NCBI GenBank assembly: GCA_003140705.1
Contig: PLKU01000387.1
Location: 1,308-8,626, forward strand
Length of the DNA stretch: 7,319 nt
Reading direction: 5' to 3'
From: Acidobacteriaceae bacterium
Lineage (GTDB): Bacteria > Acidobacteriota > Terriglobia > Terriglobales > Acidobacteriaceae
The translations under genes were made by a program, and so were the position numbers. Under the pieces are notes generated by a model, which was not told where the DNA came from, did not search any database, and saw only the letters and a list, made by a program, of their open reading frames with translations. This document shows, piece after piece, positions 1-7,259 of the stretch. Each line of letters opens with the position of its first letter. Positions within the stretch are counted from its first letter, which is position 1.

Positions 1-427
1 TGTCGCCGATGGTGATGTTGCCCAGCAGGTTGGCGTTGTTGCCGATGAAGACGCGGTCGCAGACGGTGGGGTGGCGCTTGCCGTGACCTTTGCCGGTGCC
101 GCCAAGGGTGACTCCTTGGTAGAGGGTCACATCGCTGCCAACAATGGCGGTTTCGCCAATCACCACGCCCATGGCATGGTCGATGAACAGGCGACGGCCC
201 AGGAGCGCACCGGGGTGAATATCCACGCCAGTAAAAAGACGAGCAAACTGAGAAAGCAGCCGAGCCAGGAGACGCATCTTGGCGCGCCAGAGAAAGTGCG
301 AGATGCGGTGAATCCATACCGCCCATAATCCGGGATAGCAAAGCAGGACTTCCAACCGCGAGCGTGCGGCGGGGTCGCGCTCCATTACGGAGTTCATGTC
401 TTCGCGAATTCGAGCAAACAGAGCCAT
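1..427 (-). CDS. cysE: Serine O-acetyltransferase CysE, 3'-truncated by the window edge
   Basis: The enzyme transfers acetyl from acetyl-CoA to L-serine, giving O-acetylserine, the committed step of cysteine synthesis in the cytoplasm. I translated 142 residues from the ATG at 427-425; the frame is still open at the left edge. The N-terminus (MALFARIREDMNSVMERDPA) matches the short CysE form of Bacillus type, which lacks the roughly 70-residue extension of the E. coli enzyme, and this supports the chosen start. Visible family residues are the RDPA aspartate (D18), the FIDHAMG dyad (D83, H84) and the GKRHP histidine (H119), equivalent from memory to E. coli D92, D157/H158 and H193. Left-handed beta-helix hexapeptide repeats begin around residue 66 (TGVDIHPGA) and continue to the edge. 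Short forms are usually about 215-250 residues, so roughly a third is missing, including the tail that normally docks into CysK. No clear Shine-Dalgarno sequence precedes the ATG. The gene follows cysK by 87 nt, with a hairpin between them. Confidence 0.93.
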   Translation of the reverse strand, partial: MALFARIREDMNSVMERDPAARSRLEVLLCYPGLWAVWIHRISHFLWRAKMRLLARLLSQFARLFTGVDIHPGALLGRRLFIDHAMGVVIGETAIVGSDVTLYQGVTLGGTGKGHGKRHPTVCDRVFIGNNANLLGNITIGD

Positions 428-468
428 TTCAGAGAGGGCGTTGCAATAACGGTAGCAGAGCGAAAACA

Positions 469-509
469 ATGATGACCGGCAGAACGGACTTCGTTCCGCC
501 GGTCATCAT
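469..509 (-). terminator. Strong hairpin between cysK and cysE, probable terminator or attenuator
   Basis: Two 18-nt arms (469-486 and 492-509) pair around a 5-nt loop (487-491). Read on the minus strand the left arm is ATGATGACCGGCGGAACG and the right arm is CGTTCTGCCGGTCATCAT. All positions pair, with a single G-U wobble. The structure begins 5 nt after the cysK stop codon and is followed by TGTTTTCGC, a short, interrupted T tract. The stem is long and GC-rich in its centre, as in intrinsic terminators, but the U run is weak. It could therefore be a partial terminator, an attenuator before cysE or an mRNA-stabilising 3' end. On the plus strand it is followed by few T residues, so termination in that direction is less likely. 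Confidence 0.7.
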
Positions 510-514
510 CTTGG

Positions 515-1489
515 CTAAGCGGGAAGTGAAGCGGTGGGCAGAGCCAACGCTTGCTGCCGCAGAGATTCGAAGAGCACGCTGGAAAGATAGCGCTCACCGA
601 AGTCGGGCAGAACCACCACGATCAGCTTGCCCTCGTTCTCTGGCCGGGCCGCGACTTTGAGCGCGGCCGCAACCGCAGCGCCTGAAGAGATGCCGACAAA
701 CAATCCCTCCTCCAGCGGCAGGCGGCGAGCAGCAGCAACGGATTCATCGTTAGTCACCTGGATAACCTCGTCGACGAGGCCGGTGTCGAGCACGCTGGGG
801 ACAAACCCCGCACCGATACCTTGAATCTTGTGCGGTCCGGGCTTGCCGCCAGAAAGCACAGGGCTGTCAGTGGGTTCCACGGCGATGGCCTTGAACTCCG
901 GCTTGCGTTCCTTGATGTACTTGGCCGCGCCGGTGATGGTGCCGCCGGTGCCTACGCCGGAGATCAGAATGTCCACCTTCCCGTCGGTATCGTTCCAGAT
1001 CTCCGGGCCCGTGGTGGCGTAGTGAATTGCGGGGTTAGCGGGATTGTTGAATTGCTGCAGGATATAGCCGTTGGGGGTATTGGCGAGGATCTCATCGGCC
1101 TTCGCGATAGCGCCTTTCATGCCGTTGGGCCCGGGCGTAAGAACGATCTCGGCACCAAAGGCCAGGAGCAACACGCGGCGCTCAAGGCTCATAGTCTCAG
1201 GCAGAGTAAGGATGAGCCGGTAGCCTTTGACCGCGGCGATGAATGCCAGCGCAATTCCTGTATTTCCACTTGTGGGCTCAATGAGAACTGTCTCGCCGGG
1301 TCTGATCTTGCCGGCTTTTTCAGCGGCGTCGATCATTGCGAAGCCGATACGGTCTTTTACGCTGGAAACCGGATTCTGGCTTTCCAATTTGGCAACGACG
1401 GTAGCGGGGAGTCCAGCAGCTATCCGGTTCAGCCGAACCAGCGGGGTGCGGCCAATGAGTTCAGTTACATCCGCGGCAATGCGCGCCAT
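515..1489 (-). CDS. cysK: Cysteine synthase A (O-acetylserine sulfhydrylase)
   Basis: This PLP enzyme of fold type II converts O-acetylserine and sulfide to L-cysteine and acetate in the cytoplasm. The 324-residue product has the expected motifs in order: TPLVRL near residue 15; the PLP-binding lysine K45 in SSVKDRIG; the substrate loop TSGNTG at 73-78; the phosphate-binding loop GVGTGGT at 178-184; the [12 protein letters not shown] segment at 220-231, characteristic of CysK; and the GISSGAA segment at 267-273 that contacts the cofactor ring. There is no heme or CBS domain, so it is not a cystathionine beta-synthase of eukaryotic type. The C-terminal tail after YLSSVLF (301-307) is slightly longer than usual and rich in Ala and Leu. 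The start is supported by a good ribosome binding site at 1496-1503. The downstream neighbour, cysE, supplies its substrate. CysM is the main alternative, but the [10 protein letters not shown] motif favours CysK. Confidence 0.92.
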   Translation of the reverse strand: MARIAADVTELIGRTPLVRLNRIAAGLPATVVAKLESQNPVSSVKDRIGFAMIDAAEKAGKIRPGETVLIEPTSGNTGIALAFIAAVKGYRLILTLPETMSLERRVLLLAFGAEIVLTPGPNGMKGAIAKADEILANTPNGYILQQFNNPANPAIHYATTGPEIWNDTDGKVDILISGVGTGGTITGAAKYIKERKPEFKAIAVEPTDSPVLSGGKPGPHKIQGIGAGFVPSVLDTGLVDEVIQVTNDESVAAARRLPLEEGLFVGISSGAAVAAALKVAARPENEGKLIVVVLPDFGERYLSSVLFESLRQQALALPTASLPA

Positions 1490-1495
1490 GATGTT

Positions 1496-1503
1496 CTCCT
1501 CTT
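1496..1503 (-). promoter_or_regulatory. Ribosome binding site of cysK
   Basis: The minus strand reads AAGAGGAG, ending 6 nt before the ATG at 1489. It is the best Shine-Dalgarno match in the window and fixes the cysK start. Confidence 0.8.
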
Positions 1504-1506
1504 TCG

Positions 1507-1519
1507 GGGCCTTTGGCCC
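1507..1519 (-). repeat. Small inverted repeat in the cysK leader
   Basis: On the minus strand GGGCC-AAA-GGCCC forms a perfect 5-bp GC stem with a 3-nt loop, just upstream of the cysK ribosome binding site. It may influence translation initiation, but a stem this short can arise by chance. Confidence 0.3.
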
Positions 1520-1735
1520 AGATCTTCAAATTCAAATGGTTTGTGGTGGTGGTGGAGCTGTAAGAGCGGTGAAAGCGCGCAGAAACTGGGGCGCACGTTT
1601 GCATCGGAGCTGTCACCAGGACGGTGTTAGCGACATCGACGCATGACAACAGGGTAGACCCGAAGCATGGGATATGGCAAGGGCGGCGCTCGGGAAAACT
1701 GAACGAGCGCTTCCAATCGGCCAAGGGAAGCAAAG

Positions 1736-1758
1736 CCTCCACGCATTGGTCTTGGAGG
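1736..1758 (-). terminator. Weak candidate terminator after ppc
   Basis: CCTCCA and TGGAGG form a perfect 6-bp stem around an 11-nt loop on the minus strand, 37 nt after the ppc stop codon. It is followed by a pyrimidine-rich stretch (CTTTGCTTCCCTT) rather than a true T tract. Its position suits a ppc transcript end, but the stem is short and the call is tentative. Confidence 0.22.
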
Positions 1759-1795
1759 TCACGGCCACTGATCACCGATGGAGCAACCTTGTGGA

Positions 1796-4654
1796 TTAGC
1801 CCGTATTTCTCAGGCCGGCGGAGATGCCGCTGATGGTGGCGGCGATGGCGCGGTTTACCTCAGGGGTGTCTTCGCCGGCGCGCTTGCGGCGGAGCATGTC
1901 TACCTGGATTAGGTGCATGGGATCAACATAGGGATTGCGCAGTTTGATGGAGTGGGCTAACACCTGATTAGTCTGAAGCAGTTCTGTCTGGCGGGTGATG
2001 GCCAGAATGGCGCGCACGGTGCGATGGAACTCGGCATCGAAGAGGTCGTAAATCCGTTCGCGGAGCGTCGGATCCTCGACCAGCGAGGAATAGAGGCGCG
2101 CTGTGGCCAAGTCTACTTTGCCCAGCGCCATTTCCACGTTGCGGACGAGATCAATGAAGAGCGGGAACTCGCGAGCCATGGTTTGAAATAGAGCAAGGGA
2201 ATCTGTAGCACCAGGCCGCGAGAGATACTCTTCGAGTGCGAATCCAACGCCGAACCACGCCGGAACCAGCAGGCGCGATTGTGTCCAGCCGAAAACCCAG
2301 GGAATGGCGCGCATGTCTGCGAGCGAGGGAGAGGCTTTCCTCCGCGAAGGCCGTGAGCCGATCTTGGCGTTTTCCAACTCGGCCATCGGTGTGGACTGCT
2401 CAAAGTAGATCAGGACCTCAGGATCGTCAAGGATGTGCTTTCGATAAAAGCCGTACGAGATCTCAGAAAGCTCGTCGAGTGCGGTCTCCCATTCCGGCTT
2501 CAGAATGCCGGTGAAATGGCCCCGGGGGTCGCGGGCGTTGGGGCGCGCCAGGGCATCGAGAGAAGCCGCGATCATGAGTTCCAGGTTGCGCTCAGCGAGG
2601 ACTTCGTCTGCATATTTGAAGTTGAGCACCTCACCCTGCTCGGTAATGCGCAACTGGCCATCAAACGAATCCATGGGCTGAGCAAAGATTGCGCGATGCG
2701 TGGGCCCTCCACCGCGGCCCACCGTGCCGCCGCGGCCATGGAAGAGGCGCAGCTTCACACCGGCCTCACGCGCGACCGTGTGCAGATCGCGATGGGCCCG
2801 GAAGATCTCCCATGTGCTGGTGAGCATGCCGCCATCTTTATTCGAGTCTGAATAGCCGAGCATGACCTCCTGCCAATTGTCCCAGGTGGCCATGAGCTTG
2901 CGATAGTCTGGGCGGCTCCATAAGTCGCGGCAAACGGCAGGTGCCTGGCGCAGGTCTTCGATAGACTCAAAAAGCGGCACGGGCATAAGGCCGGGGTCTT
3001 TGCCGGGCCCAACACCAGAGCCCTCGACACGCACACCGCCGAGGCGGGCGAGGCGGACTACGGCGAGCACATCTTCAACTGTTGCTGCTCCGCTGATGAC
3101 ATACTGGCGAATTGCTTCAGGCGAGCAACCGGTCTTTATCTCGGCCACAGCTCGGAAGGTTTCAAGTACGCTTGCGGTTTCAGCGGAAAGGCCGCTTGGC
3201 AGCGATTGCGCCATGGTATCTGCGATGGCTTCCTGCAACGCAACCGCATGCACGCGTGCGTGCTGGCGAATATCGAGTGCGTGCAGATGAAGTCCAAAGG
3301 TTCGGACCTGCAGGATGAGTGGGTCGATGAGCGTGCGCGCGATACGCAATCCACGATTGGCCGTCAATGAGGCTCGCAGCGTCTCCAGGTCGTCAAGAAA
3401 CTCTTCGACGGAGGAATAGGCTTTCAGTACCTGGGCCAGCTTTTCTTGTCCCTGAGCAAGCGTGTACGACGTGACCGGCAGTGAGGCGCCTGTGGGCCCG
3501 GGATGTTCCATGGTCCGCTGCACTCGCGCCTTCAGGCAGATGACGAAACGGCGATAGTATTCGAACTCGTACTGCTCGCCGAAGACTTGTGCCTCGGGAG
3601 TATTCACCTGCGCCACGTATGCTTCAAGGCGAGCGAGCAGCGCGTCGCTCACGGCAATCTGCTGAGCGCTGGAAGTGAGCAGGTCAATGATCTCCTGCAA
3701 TTGCCGCTGGTAGTAGAGGAGCAGATGGCCCCGAGCCAGTTGAATCGCGTCGCGGGTTACCTGCGGCGTCACATAGGGATTGCCATCGCGGTCCCCACCG
3801 ATCCACGAACCAAAACAGAGAACCTGAGGCAATGCGAGCGCTTCAATTTCCAGGCCGTAAGAGGCGCGCAGCGCCTCGGAAATCTCGCGGTAAAGACTGG
3901 GCAGCGTTTCAAAGATGGAGACGTCGTAGTAGTCGAGGCCCATCTTGATCTCGTCGTAGACCGTCGGGCGTCGCGAGCGGACTTCATCGGTTTGCCACAG
4001 GCTGGTGATCTCGGCGAGGATCATTTGTTCCAGGCGGGCCAGGTCTTGCGCAGGCGCAGGGATGCGATCGAGCGTGGCTAGAAAATCGCCGATGCGACGG
4101 CGCTTGAACATGACGGAGCGCCGTGCTACCTCAGTCGGGTGCGCGGTAAAAACAGGAATGATCAGGACGCGCTTAAGCCAGTCGAGAGCCTCTTCCGCGG
4201 TGATGCCTACGCGGCGCATCTCGGAAAGCGTTCCAGCCAGCGAGCCGCGTTGGCGACCGGCTCCGCCACTGAGTTGAAGGGCAATTCGGCGGCGTTTCCG
4301 ATGGTTTGTTTCAGCCAGATTGATGAGCTCGAAGTAGAAAGCAAAAGCGCGTGTAAGCAGGATGGCGCGCTCGACAGGGAGCGAATGCACCAACTCCAGC
4401 GCACTTGCGGCCTGAAGCGCTGCTTCTCCTTCGCTACCGCGAGCCTCCGCATCTCGACGGCGAATCGTGCCCTGGCGCAATGCTTCGACGTGGGCAAACA
4501 AGTCTTCGCCAGCCTGCTCGCGCAGAACTTCTCCAAGCAACATCCCCAGGGACCGCACATCGCGACGCAGAGGAGCTTCTTTCAGATCGCCTGACTGCGC
4601 CTCGAGCTCCGCCAGGCGCTGTGTCCAACTCTCAGGATTCCATAGAAGAGCCAT
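1796..4654 (-). CDS. ppc: Phosphoenolpyruvate carboxylase
   Basis: This cytoplasmic enzyme carboxylates phosphoenolpyruvate with bicarbonate to oxaloacetate, replenishing the TCA cycle. From the ATG at 4654 the product is 952 residues, a little longer than the 883-residue E. coli enzyme and close to plant forms. Signatures are: VFTAHPTE with catalytic H172; GSWIGGDRDGNP at 282-293; HLHALDIRQHARVH at 456-469; GYSDSNKDGG at 600-609; the glycine-rich loop FHGRGGTVGRGG at 638-649 with H639, R641 and R647; RAIPWVFGWTQSR near 782-794; and the invariant C-terminus RNTG. By remembered alignment to E. coli, the aspartate-inhibitor contacts look conserved (R647, K846, R906, N950). An upstream in-frame ATG at 4741 would add 29 residues but lies inside the preceding gene and encodes an unconvincing segment, so I prefer 4654. 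That ATG has no clear Shine-Dalgarno sequence; a GTG six codons upstream (4672) is another option. The stop of the ABC-F gene is 38 nt upstream, suggesting co-transcription. Confidence 0.96.
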   Translation of the reverse strand: MALLWNPESWTQRLAELEAQSGDLKEAPLRRDVRSLGMLLGEVLREQAGEDLFAHVEALRQGTIRRRDAEARGSEGEAALQAASALELVHSLPVERAILLTRAFAFYFELINLAETNHRKRRRIALQLSGGAGRQRGSLAGTLSEMRRVGITAEEALDWLKRVLIIPVFTAHPTEVARRSVMFKRRRIGDFLATLDRIPAPAQDLARLEQMILAEITSLWQTDEVRSRRPTVYDEIKMGLDYYDVSIFETLPSLYREISEALRASYGLEIEALALPQVLCFGSWIGGDRDGNPYVTPQVTRDAIQLARGHLLLYYQRQLQEIIDLLTSSAQQIAVSDALLARLEAYVAQVNTPEAQVFGEQYEFEYYRRFVICLKARVQRTMEHPGPTGASLPVTSYTLAQGQEKLAQVLKAYSSVEEFLDDLETLRASLTANRGLRIARTLIDPLILQVRTFGLHLHALDIRQHARVHAVALQEAIADTMAQSLPSGLSAETASVLETFRAVAEIKTGCSPEAIRQYVISGAATVEDVLAVVRLARLGGVRVEGSGVGPGKDPGLMPVPLFESIEDLRQAPAVCRDLWSRPDYRKLMATWDNWQEVMLGYSDSNKDGGMLTSTWEIFRAHRDLHTVAREAGVKLRLFHGRGGTVGRGGGPTHRAIFAQPMDSFDGQLRITEQGEVLNFKYADEVLAERNLELMIAASLDALARPNARDPRGHFTGILKPEWETALDELSEISYGFYRKHILDDPEVLIYFEQSTPMAELENAKIGSRPSRRKASPSLADMRAIPWVFGWTQSRLLVPAWFGVGFALEEYLSRPGATDSLALFQTMAREFPLFIDLVRNVEMALGKVDLATARLYSSLVEDPTLRERIYDLFDAEFHRTVRAILAITRQTELLQTNQVLAHSIKLRNPYVDPMHLIQVDMLRRKRAGEDTPEVNRAIAATISGISAGLRNTG

Positions 4655-4692
4655 CGTATTTTGATTATGCACGAGAGCCGATAAGGATCGTC

Positions 4693-6660
4693 TCAGGAGA
4701 TGGCTGCTTGGCCGTCCATCTGTATCATCAGGTCTTCCCATTCGGCGGTGAGAGCGGCCAACTGGTTGCGCAGGTCTTCGGCCAGCAGGGTAAGTCGCTG
4801 AGTCTCCGCGGCAGAAACATAGACGCCTAACTGCTCCTCAGTATGCGCGATGGCGGCCTCGATGCGCGGGGTTTCTTCTTCCAAGAACGCACAGCGCTCT
4901 TCCATCTGTTTCTGCTTGATGGGATTGAGGCGGCGGGGACGATCTTTGGCAGAAAGGTCCTCCGCGGCAACCCCGTCGAACGCGCTCGGGGCGTTCCTGT
5001 TCGTCTGCTGCTCTATTTCTGTTGGCGATGCACCCTCGAAAGGGCTGCTGGATGCAATCCCTTCTTTGCGGCGCAGATAGTCTTCGTAGTTGCCTTTATG
5101 GCTGGTGACAGTACCGCTCTCTACCTCCAGCACTCGGGTGGCCAGCCGGTCAATGAAGTAGCGATCGTGCGAAACGAAAACCACCGTGCCGGAGAAGGCC
5201 GCCAATGCCTCAAGAAGCACGTCTTTGGCGCGCATATCCAGGTGGTTGGTGGGCTCATCCAGAAGGAGGAAATTTGAGGGCGAGACCAGAATTCGGGCCA
5301 GCGCGTAGCGGTTGCGCTCGCCGCCGGAGAGAACGCCAAGAGGCTTGAAGACGTCGTCTCCGGTGAAGAGAAAACAGCCGAGGAGCGACCGCAGTGCCTG
5401 TTCGGGGACCTTGAGTGCCGCGCGACTGATGTCGTCCAACATGCGCGAATCGCCGCTGAGCACTTTGTACTGGTCTTGTGCGAAGTATTCGCTGACCACA
5501 TTGTGACCTTGGCGTACCGACCCTGCCGAGGGTGTTTCATCGCCAGTCAGAAGCCGGATCAGCGTGGACTTGCCCGCGCCATTGACGCCCACCAGGGCCA
5601 CTCGGTCACCGCGCTCGATGGTGAAGTCGACGTTCTTCAGCACTTCTTTGGCGCCGTAACTCTTTGCGAGTCCCTCAGCCGTTACCACTGTACGTCCAGA
5701 TGGAGGCGGCTGGGGAAACTTGAAATGAATGATCGGCTCTTCTTCCGGAATCTCGATGCGCTCTATCTTTTCCAGTTCCTTGATGCGGGATTGCACTTGT
5801 TTGGCTTTGGTGGCCTGGGCACGAAAGCGGTTGATGAACGCTTCAAGATGCTCGATCTGAATGCGCTGGTTGCGGTATGCCGACTCTAACTGAATCCGCC
5901 GCTCGTCCTTCTGAGAGAGGTATTTGGTGTAGTTGCCTTGATAAATATTGAGCCGCTTGTTCCATATCTCCACGGTGCGGTCGATGGTTACGTCCAGAAA
6001 GTAGCGATCATGGGAGATGAGGATGTATCCGAAGGGATAAGTCCGGAGATAGTCTTCAAGCCAGTTGCGTGTTTCAAGATCCAGGTGATTGGTAGGCTCG
6101 TCGAGTAGCAGCAGGTTGGGTTTGGCCAGCAGCAGCTTGGCGAGAGCGATGCGCATCTGCCAGCCTCCGCTGAATTCATCGGTCTGGCGCGCCCAATCCT
6201 GCTTGCCGAATCCGAGGCCGGTGAGCACTCCGCCCACTTGTGCATCGAGCGCGTATCCATCGAGCGCATGAAACCGCTCCTGCAGCATTGAGAAGCGCTC
6301 TGCTGCGGACTCATATTCAGAACCACTGTGTTCCAGGACAGCCAGTTGTCCGGCGAGGCGCTCGATCTCTTTTTCCATGTCACGCAGTTCATCAAAGACC
6401 GTGAGGCATTCTTCAAAGACGCTTCGGCCGGCGAGGCGAAGGCCTTCCTGGGGAAGGTAGCCAATGCTCATGCCGCGGGTCTGTTGCAGGCTTCCGTAGT
6501 CGAGCGTCTCAAGCCCCGTCAACACCTTCATTAGAGTGGACTTGCCGGTTCCATTGGCGCCGACAAGAGCGGTTTTCTCGCGCGCCCGGATGAGCCAGCT
6601 GGCCTCAAGGAACAGGACGCGGGGCCCGAACCGCTTACCGGCATTTTGCAACGAAAGCAT
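4693..6660 (-). CDS. ABC-F family ATPase, two nucleotide-binding domains, Uup/YdiF-like
   Basis: ABC-F proteins are soluble ATPases without membrane domains that bind the ribosomal E site and act on translation. The 655-residue product has cassette 1 with Walker A GANGTGKST at 34-42, signature FSGGWQMR at 163-170, Walker B LLLLDEPTNHLD at 183-194 and SHDRY at 216-220. Cassette 2 has GVNGAGKST at 358-366, LSGGERN at 444-450, LLLDEPTNHLD at 465-475 and SHDRYF at 497-502. Both catalytic glutamates (E188, E469) are present. Cassette 1 carries about 43 more residues between Walker A and signature than cassette 2, consistent with an Arm subdomain near 80-140. The basic, helical interdomain linker (about 245-300) includes FINRFRAQATKAKQVQSR, the tRNA-facing linker of the family. 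After a low-complexity stretch (about 534-575) comes a charged coiled coil (576-645) as in Uup-like proteins. The subfamily is not resolved; nothing points to antibiotic resistance. The start at 6660 gives a standard N-terminus; the ribosome binding site is weak. Confidence 0.94.
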   Translation of the reverse strand: MLSLQNAGKRFGPRVLFLEASWLIRAREKTALVGANGTGKSTLMKVLTGLETLDYGSLQQTRGMSIGYLPQEGLRLAGRSVFEECLTVFDELRDMEKEIERLAGQLAVLEHSGSEYESAAERFSMLQERFHALDGYALDAQVGGVLTGLGFGKQDWARQTDEFSGGWQMRIALAKLLLAKPNLLLLDEPTNHLDLETRNWLEDYLRTYPFGYILISHDRYFLDVTIDRTVEIWNKRLNIYQGNYTKYLSQKDERRIQLESAYRNQRIQIEHLEAFINRFRAQATKAKQVQSRIKELEKIERIEIPEEEPIIHFKFPQPPPSGRTVVTAEGLAKSYGAKEVLKNVDFTIERGDRVALVGVNGAGKSTLIRLLTGDETPSAGSVRQGHNVVSEYFAQDQYKVLSGDSRMLDDISRAALKVPEQALRSLLGCFLFTGDDVFKPLGVLSGGERNRYALARILVSPSNFLLLDEPTNHLDMRAKDVLLEALAAFSGTVVFVSHDRYFIDRLATRVLEVESGTVTSHKGNYEDYLRRKEGIASSSPFEGASPTEIEQQTNRNAPSAFDGVAAEDLSAKDRPRRLNPIKQKQMEERCAFLEEETPRIEAAIAHTEEQLGVYVSAAETQRLTLLAEDLRNQLAALTAEWEDLMIQMDGQAAIS

Positions 6661-6711
6661 ACAGATCCATTCTCGCAGAAGGGCGGCGGGGCGATTGGAT
6701 CAGCTAGGCTA

Positions 6712-6728
6712 AGGCATTCTTAATGCCT
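6712..6728 (-). repeat. Inverted repeat spanning the L,D-transpeptidase stop codon
   Basis: AGGCATT at 6712-6718 and AATGCCT at 6722-6728 form a perfect 7-bp stem with a 3-nt loop that includes part of the TAA stop. No T tract follows on the minus strand, so it is not a typical terminator. It could be a weak pause or mRNA-processing structure, or chance. Confidence 0.35.
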
Positions 6729-7259
6729 GATTTCGACGGGCGTGCCCAATGGGACCATATTCCAGATCTCTTCAATCTCAGGATCGGTGACTGCGATGCA
6801 GCCCAGCGTCCAATCGTAGAGCCGGTGGGCTGAGCCAATCCATGCCTTCCCGTTAGGCAGTCCGTGAATCATGATTGCACCGCCCGGGGCGACGCCCAAC
6901 AGGGCCGCGCGCTGGCGGTCTTCAGCATTCGGATATGAGATGTGCAGAGACCTGTGATACTCGCTGATCGCGTTCCGCGCATCGATCACATAGTGCCCCT
7001 CGGGTGTGCGTCCGTCGCCTTCGCGCTCCTTGAGTTCTGTGCCCCCGCGGCCCAGCGCCACTTTGTAGGTGCGGATGACCTTGCCGTCGCGAATCAGTTC
7101 CAGCACATGATCCTTCTTCAGAATCAGCACAGAATCAGCCTTCAACGATGGCGTTGCCTGCTGGGAGGTCGCCGAGGTTGTCGAACCCCAAAGAGCGATG
7201 CAGACACAGGCGAATGCCAGGCGAATTTTGACACTAAAAACGACCTGGAATGAGGGCAT
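6720..7259 (-). CDS. Exported YkuD-domain protein, L,D-transpeptidase family (YafK/ErfK-like)
   Basis: YkuD-domain enzymes use a cysteine to make or cleave bonds at meso-diaminopimelate in peptidoglycan, outside the cytoplasmic membrane. The 179-residue product starts with a likely signal peptide: a basic KIR at 11-13, a hydrophobic core (LAFACVCIALWG, 14-25) and probable signal peptidase I cleavage after TTSA at about residue 30. There is no good lipobox. The YkuD domain fills the rest: the first strands at 43-69, GDGRTPEGHY at 81-90, the catalytic histidine in IMIHG (H132) and the catalytic cysteine in DWTLGC (C154). The sequence around the cysteine is TLGCIAV rather than the classical SHGC followed by Arg, a variation seen in the YafK-like branch. 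The protein lacks LysM or other wall-binding modules. An in-frame TAG lies three codons upstream, so the ATG at 7259 is the only plausible start, although its ribosome binding site is poor. Whether it crosslinks, anchors a lipoprotein or hydrolyses such links cannot be told from sequence. Confidence 0.88.
   Translation of the reverse strand: MPSFQVVFSVKIRLAFACVCIALWGSTTSATSQQATPSLKADSVLILKKDHVLELIRDGKVIRTYKVALGRGGTELKEREGDGRTPEGHYVIDARNAISEYHRSLHISYPNAEDRQRAALLGVAPGGAIMIHGLPNGKAWIGSAHRLYDWTLGCIAVTDPEIEEIWNMVPLGTPVEIRH

Larger units (their letters stand above)
1490..1795. other. 306-nt intergenic region between ppc and cysK
   Basis: I see no convincing gene here. The only sizeable minus-strand frame (1775-1461) runs into the start of cysK, resembles no known family and has an irregular Cys- and Ser-rich composition. 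The stretch should hold the 3' end of the ppc transcript and the promoter and leader of cysK. I find small inverted repeats at 1736-1758 and 1507-1519 and a good ribosome binding site next to cysK. I do not recognise a SAM riboswitch, a T-box or a clear -35/-10 pair. A GGT-repeat run near 1546-1556 is simple sequence. Confidence 0.6.

Noticed and set aside
71..328. An 85-codon plus-strand frame at the left edge
   Set aside because: It is the complement of the cysE hexapeptide-repeat region; the minus-strand CysE translation is unambiguous.
1546..1556. GGT-repeat run (CCACCACC on the minus strand) upstream of cysK
   Set aside because: Only a few units long; too short to call a functional repeat or phase-variable tract.
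821..1630. A 269-codon plus-strand open frame opposite cysK
   Set aside because: It lies antisense to a well-supported cysK, its translation resembles no family I know and has no domain motifs, and long antisense frames are common opposite codon-biased genes.
1461..1775. A 104-codon minus-strand frame between ppc and cysK
   Set aside because: It overlaps the cysK start out of frame, lacks a recognisable domain, and would run past the strong cysK ribosome binding site; more likely non-coding leader.
3503..4081. A 192-codon plus-strand open frame opposite ppc
   Set aside because: It lies wholly within ppc, whose motifs are intact on the other strand; the antisense product looks random and no ribosome binding site or separate promoter is evident.
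6664..6700. GATCCA ... TGGATC inverted repeat between the L,D-transpeptidase and ABC-F genes
   Set aside because: The 6-bp arms are separated by about 26 nt with no T tract, which does not support a terminator or a specific binding site.
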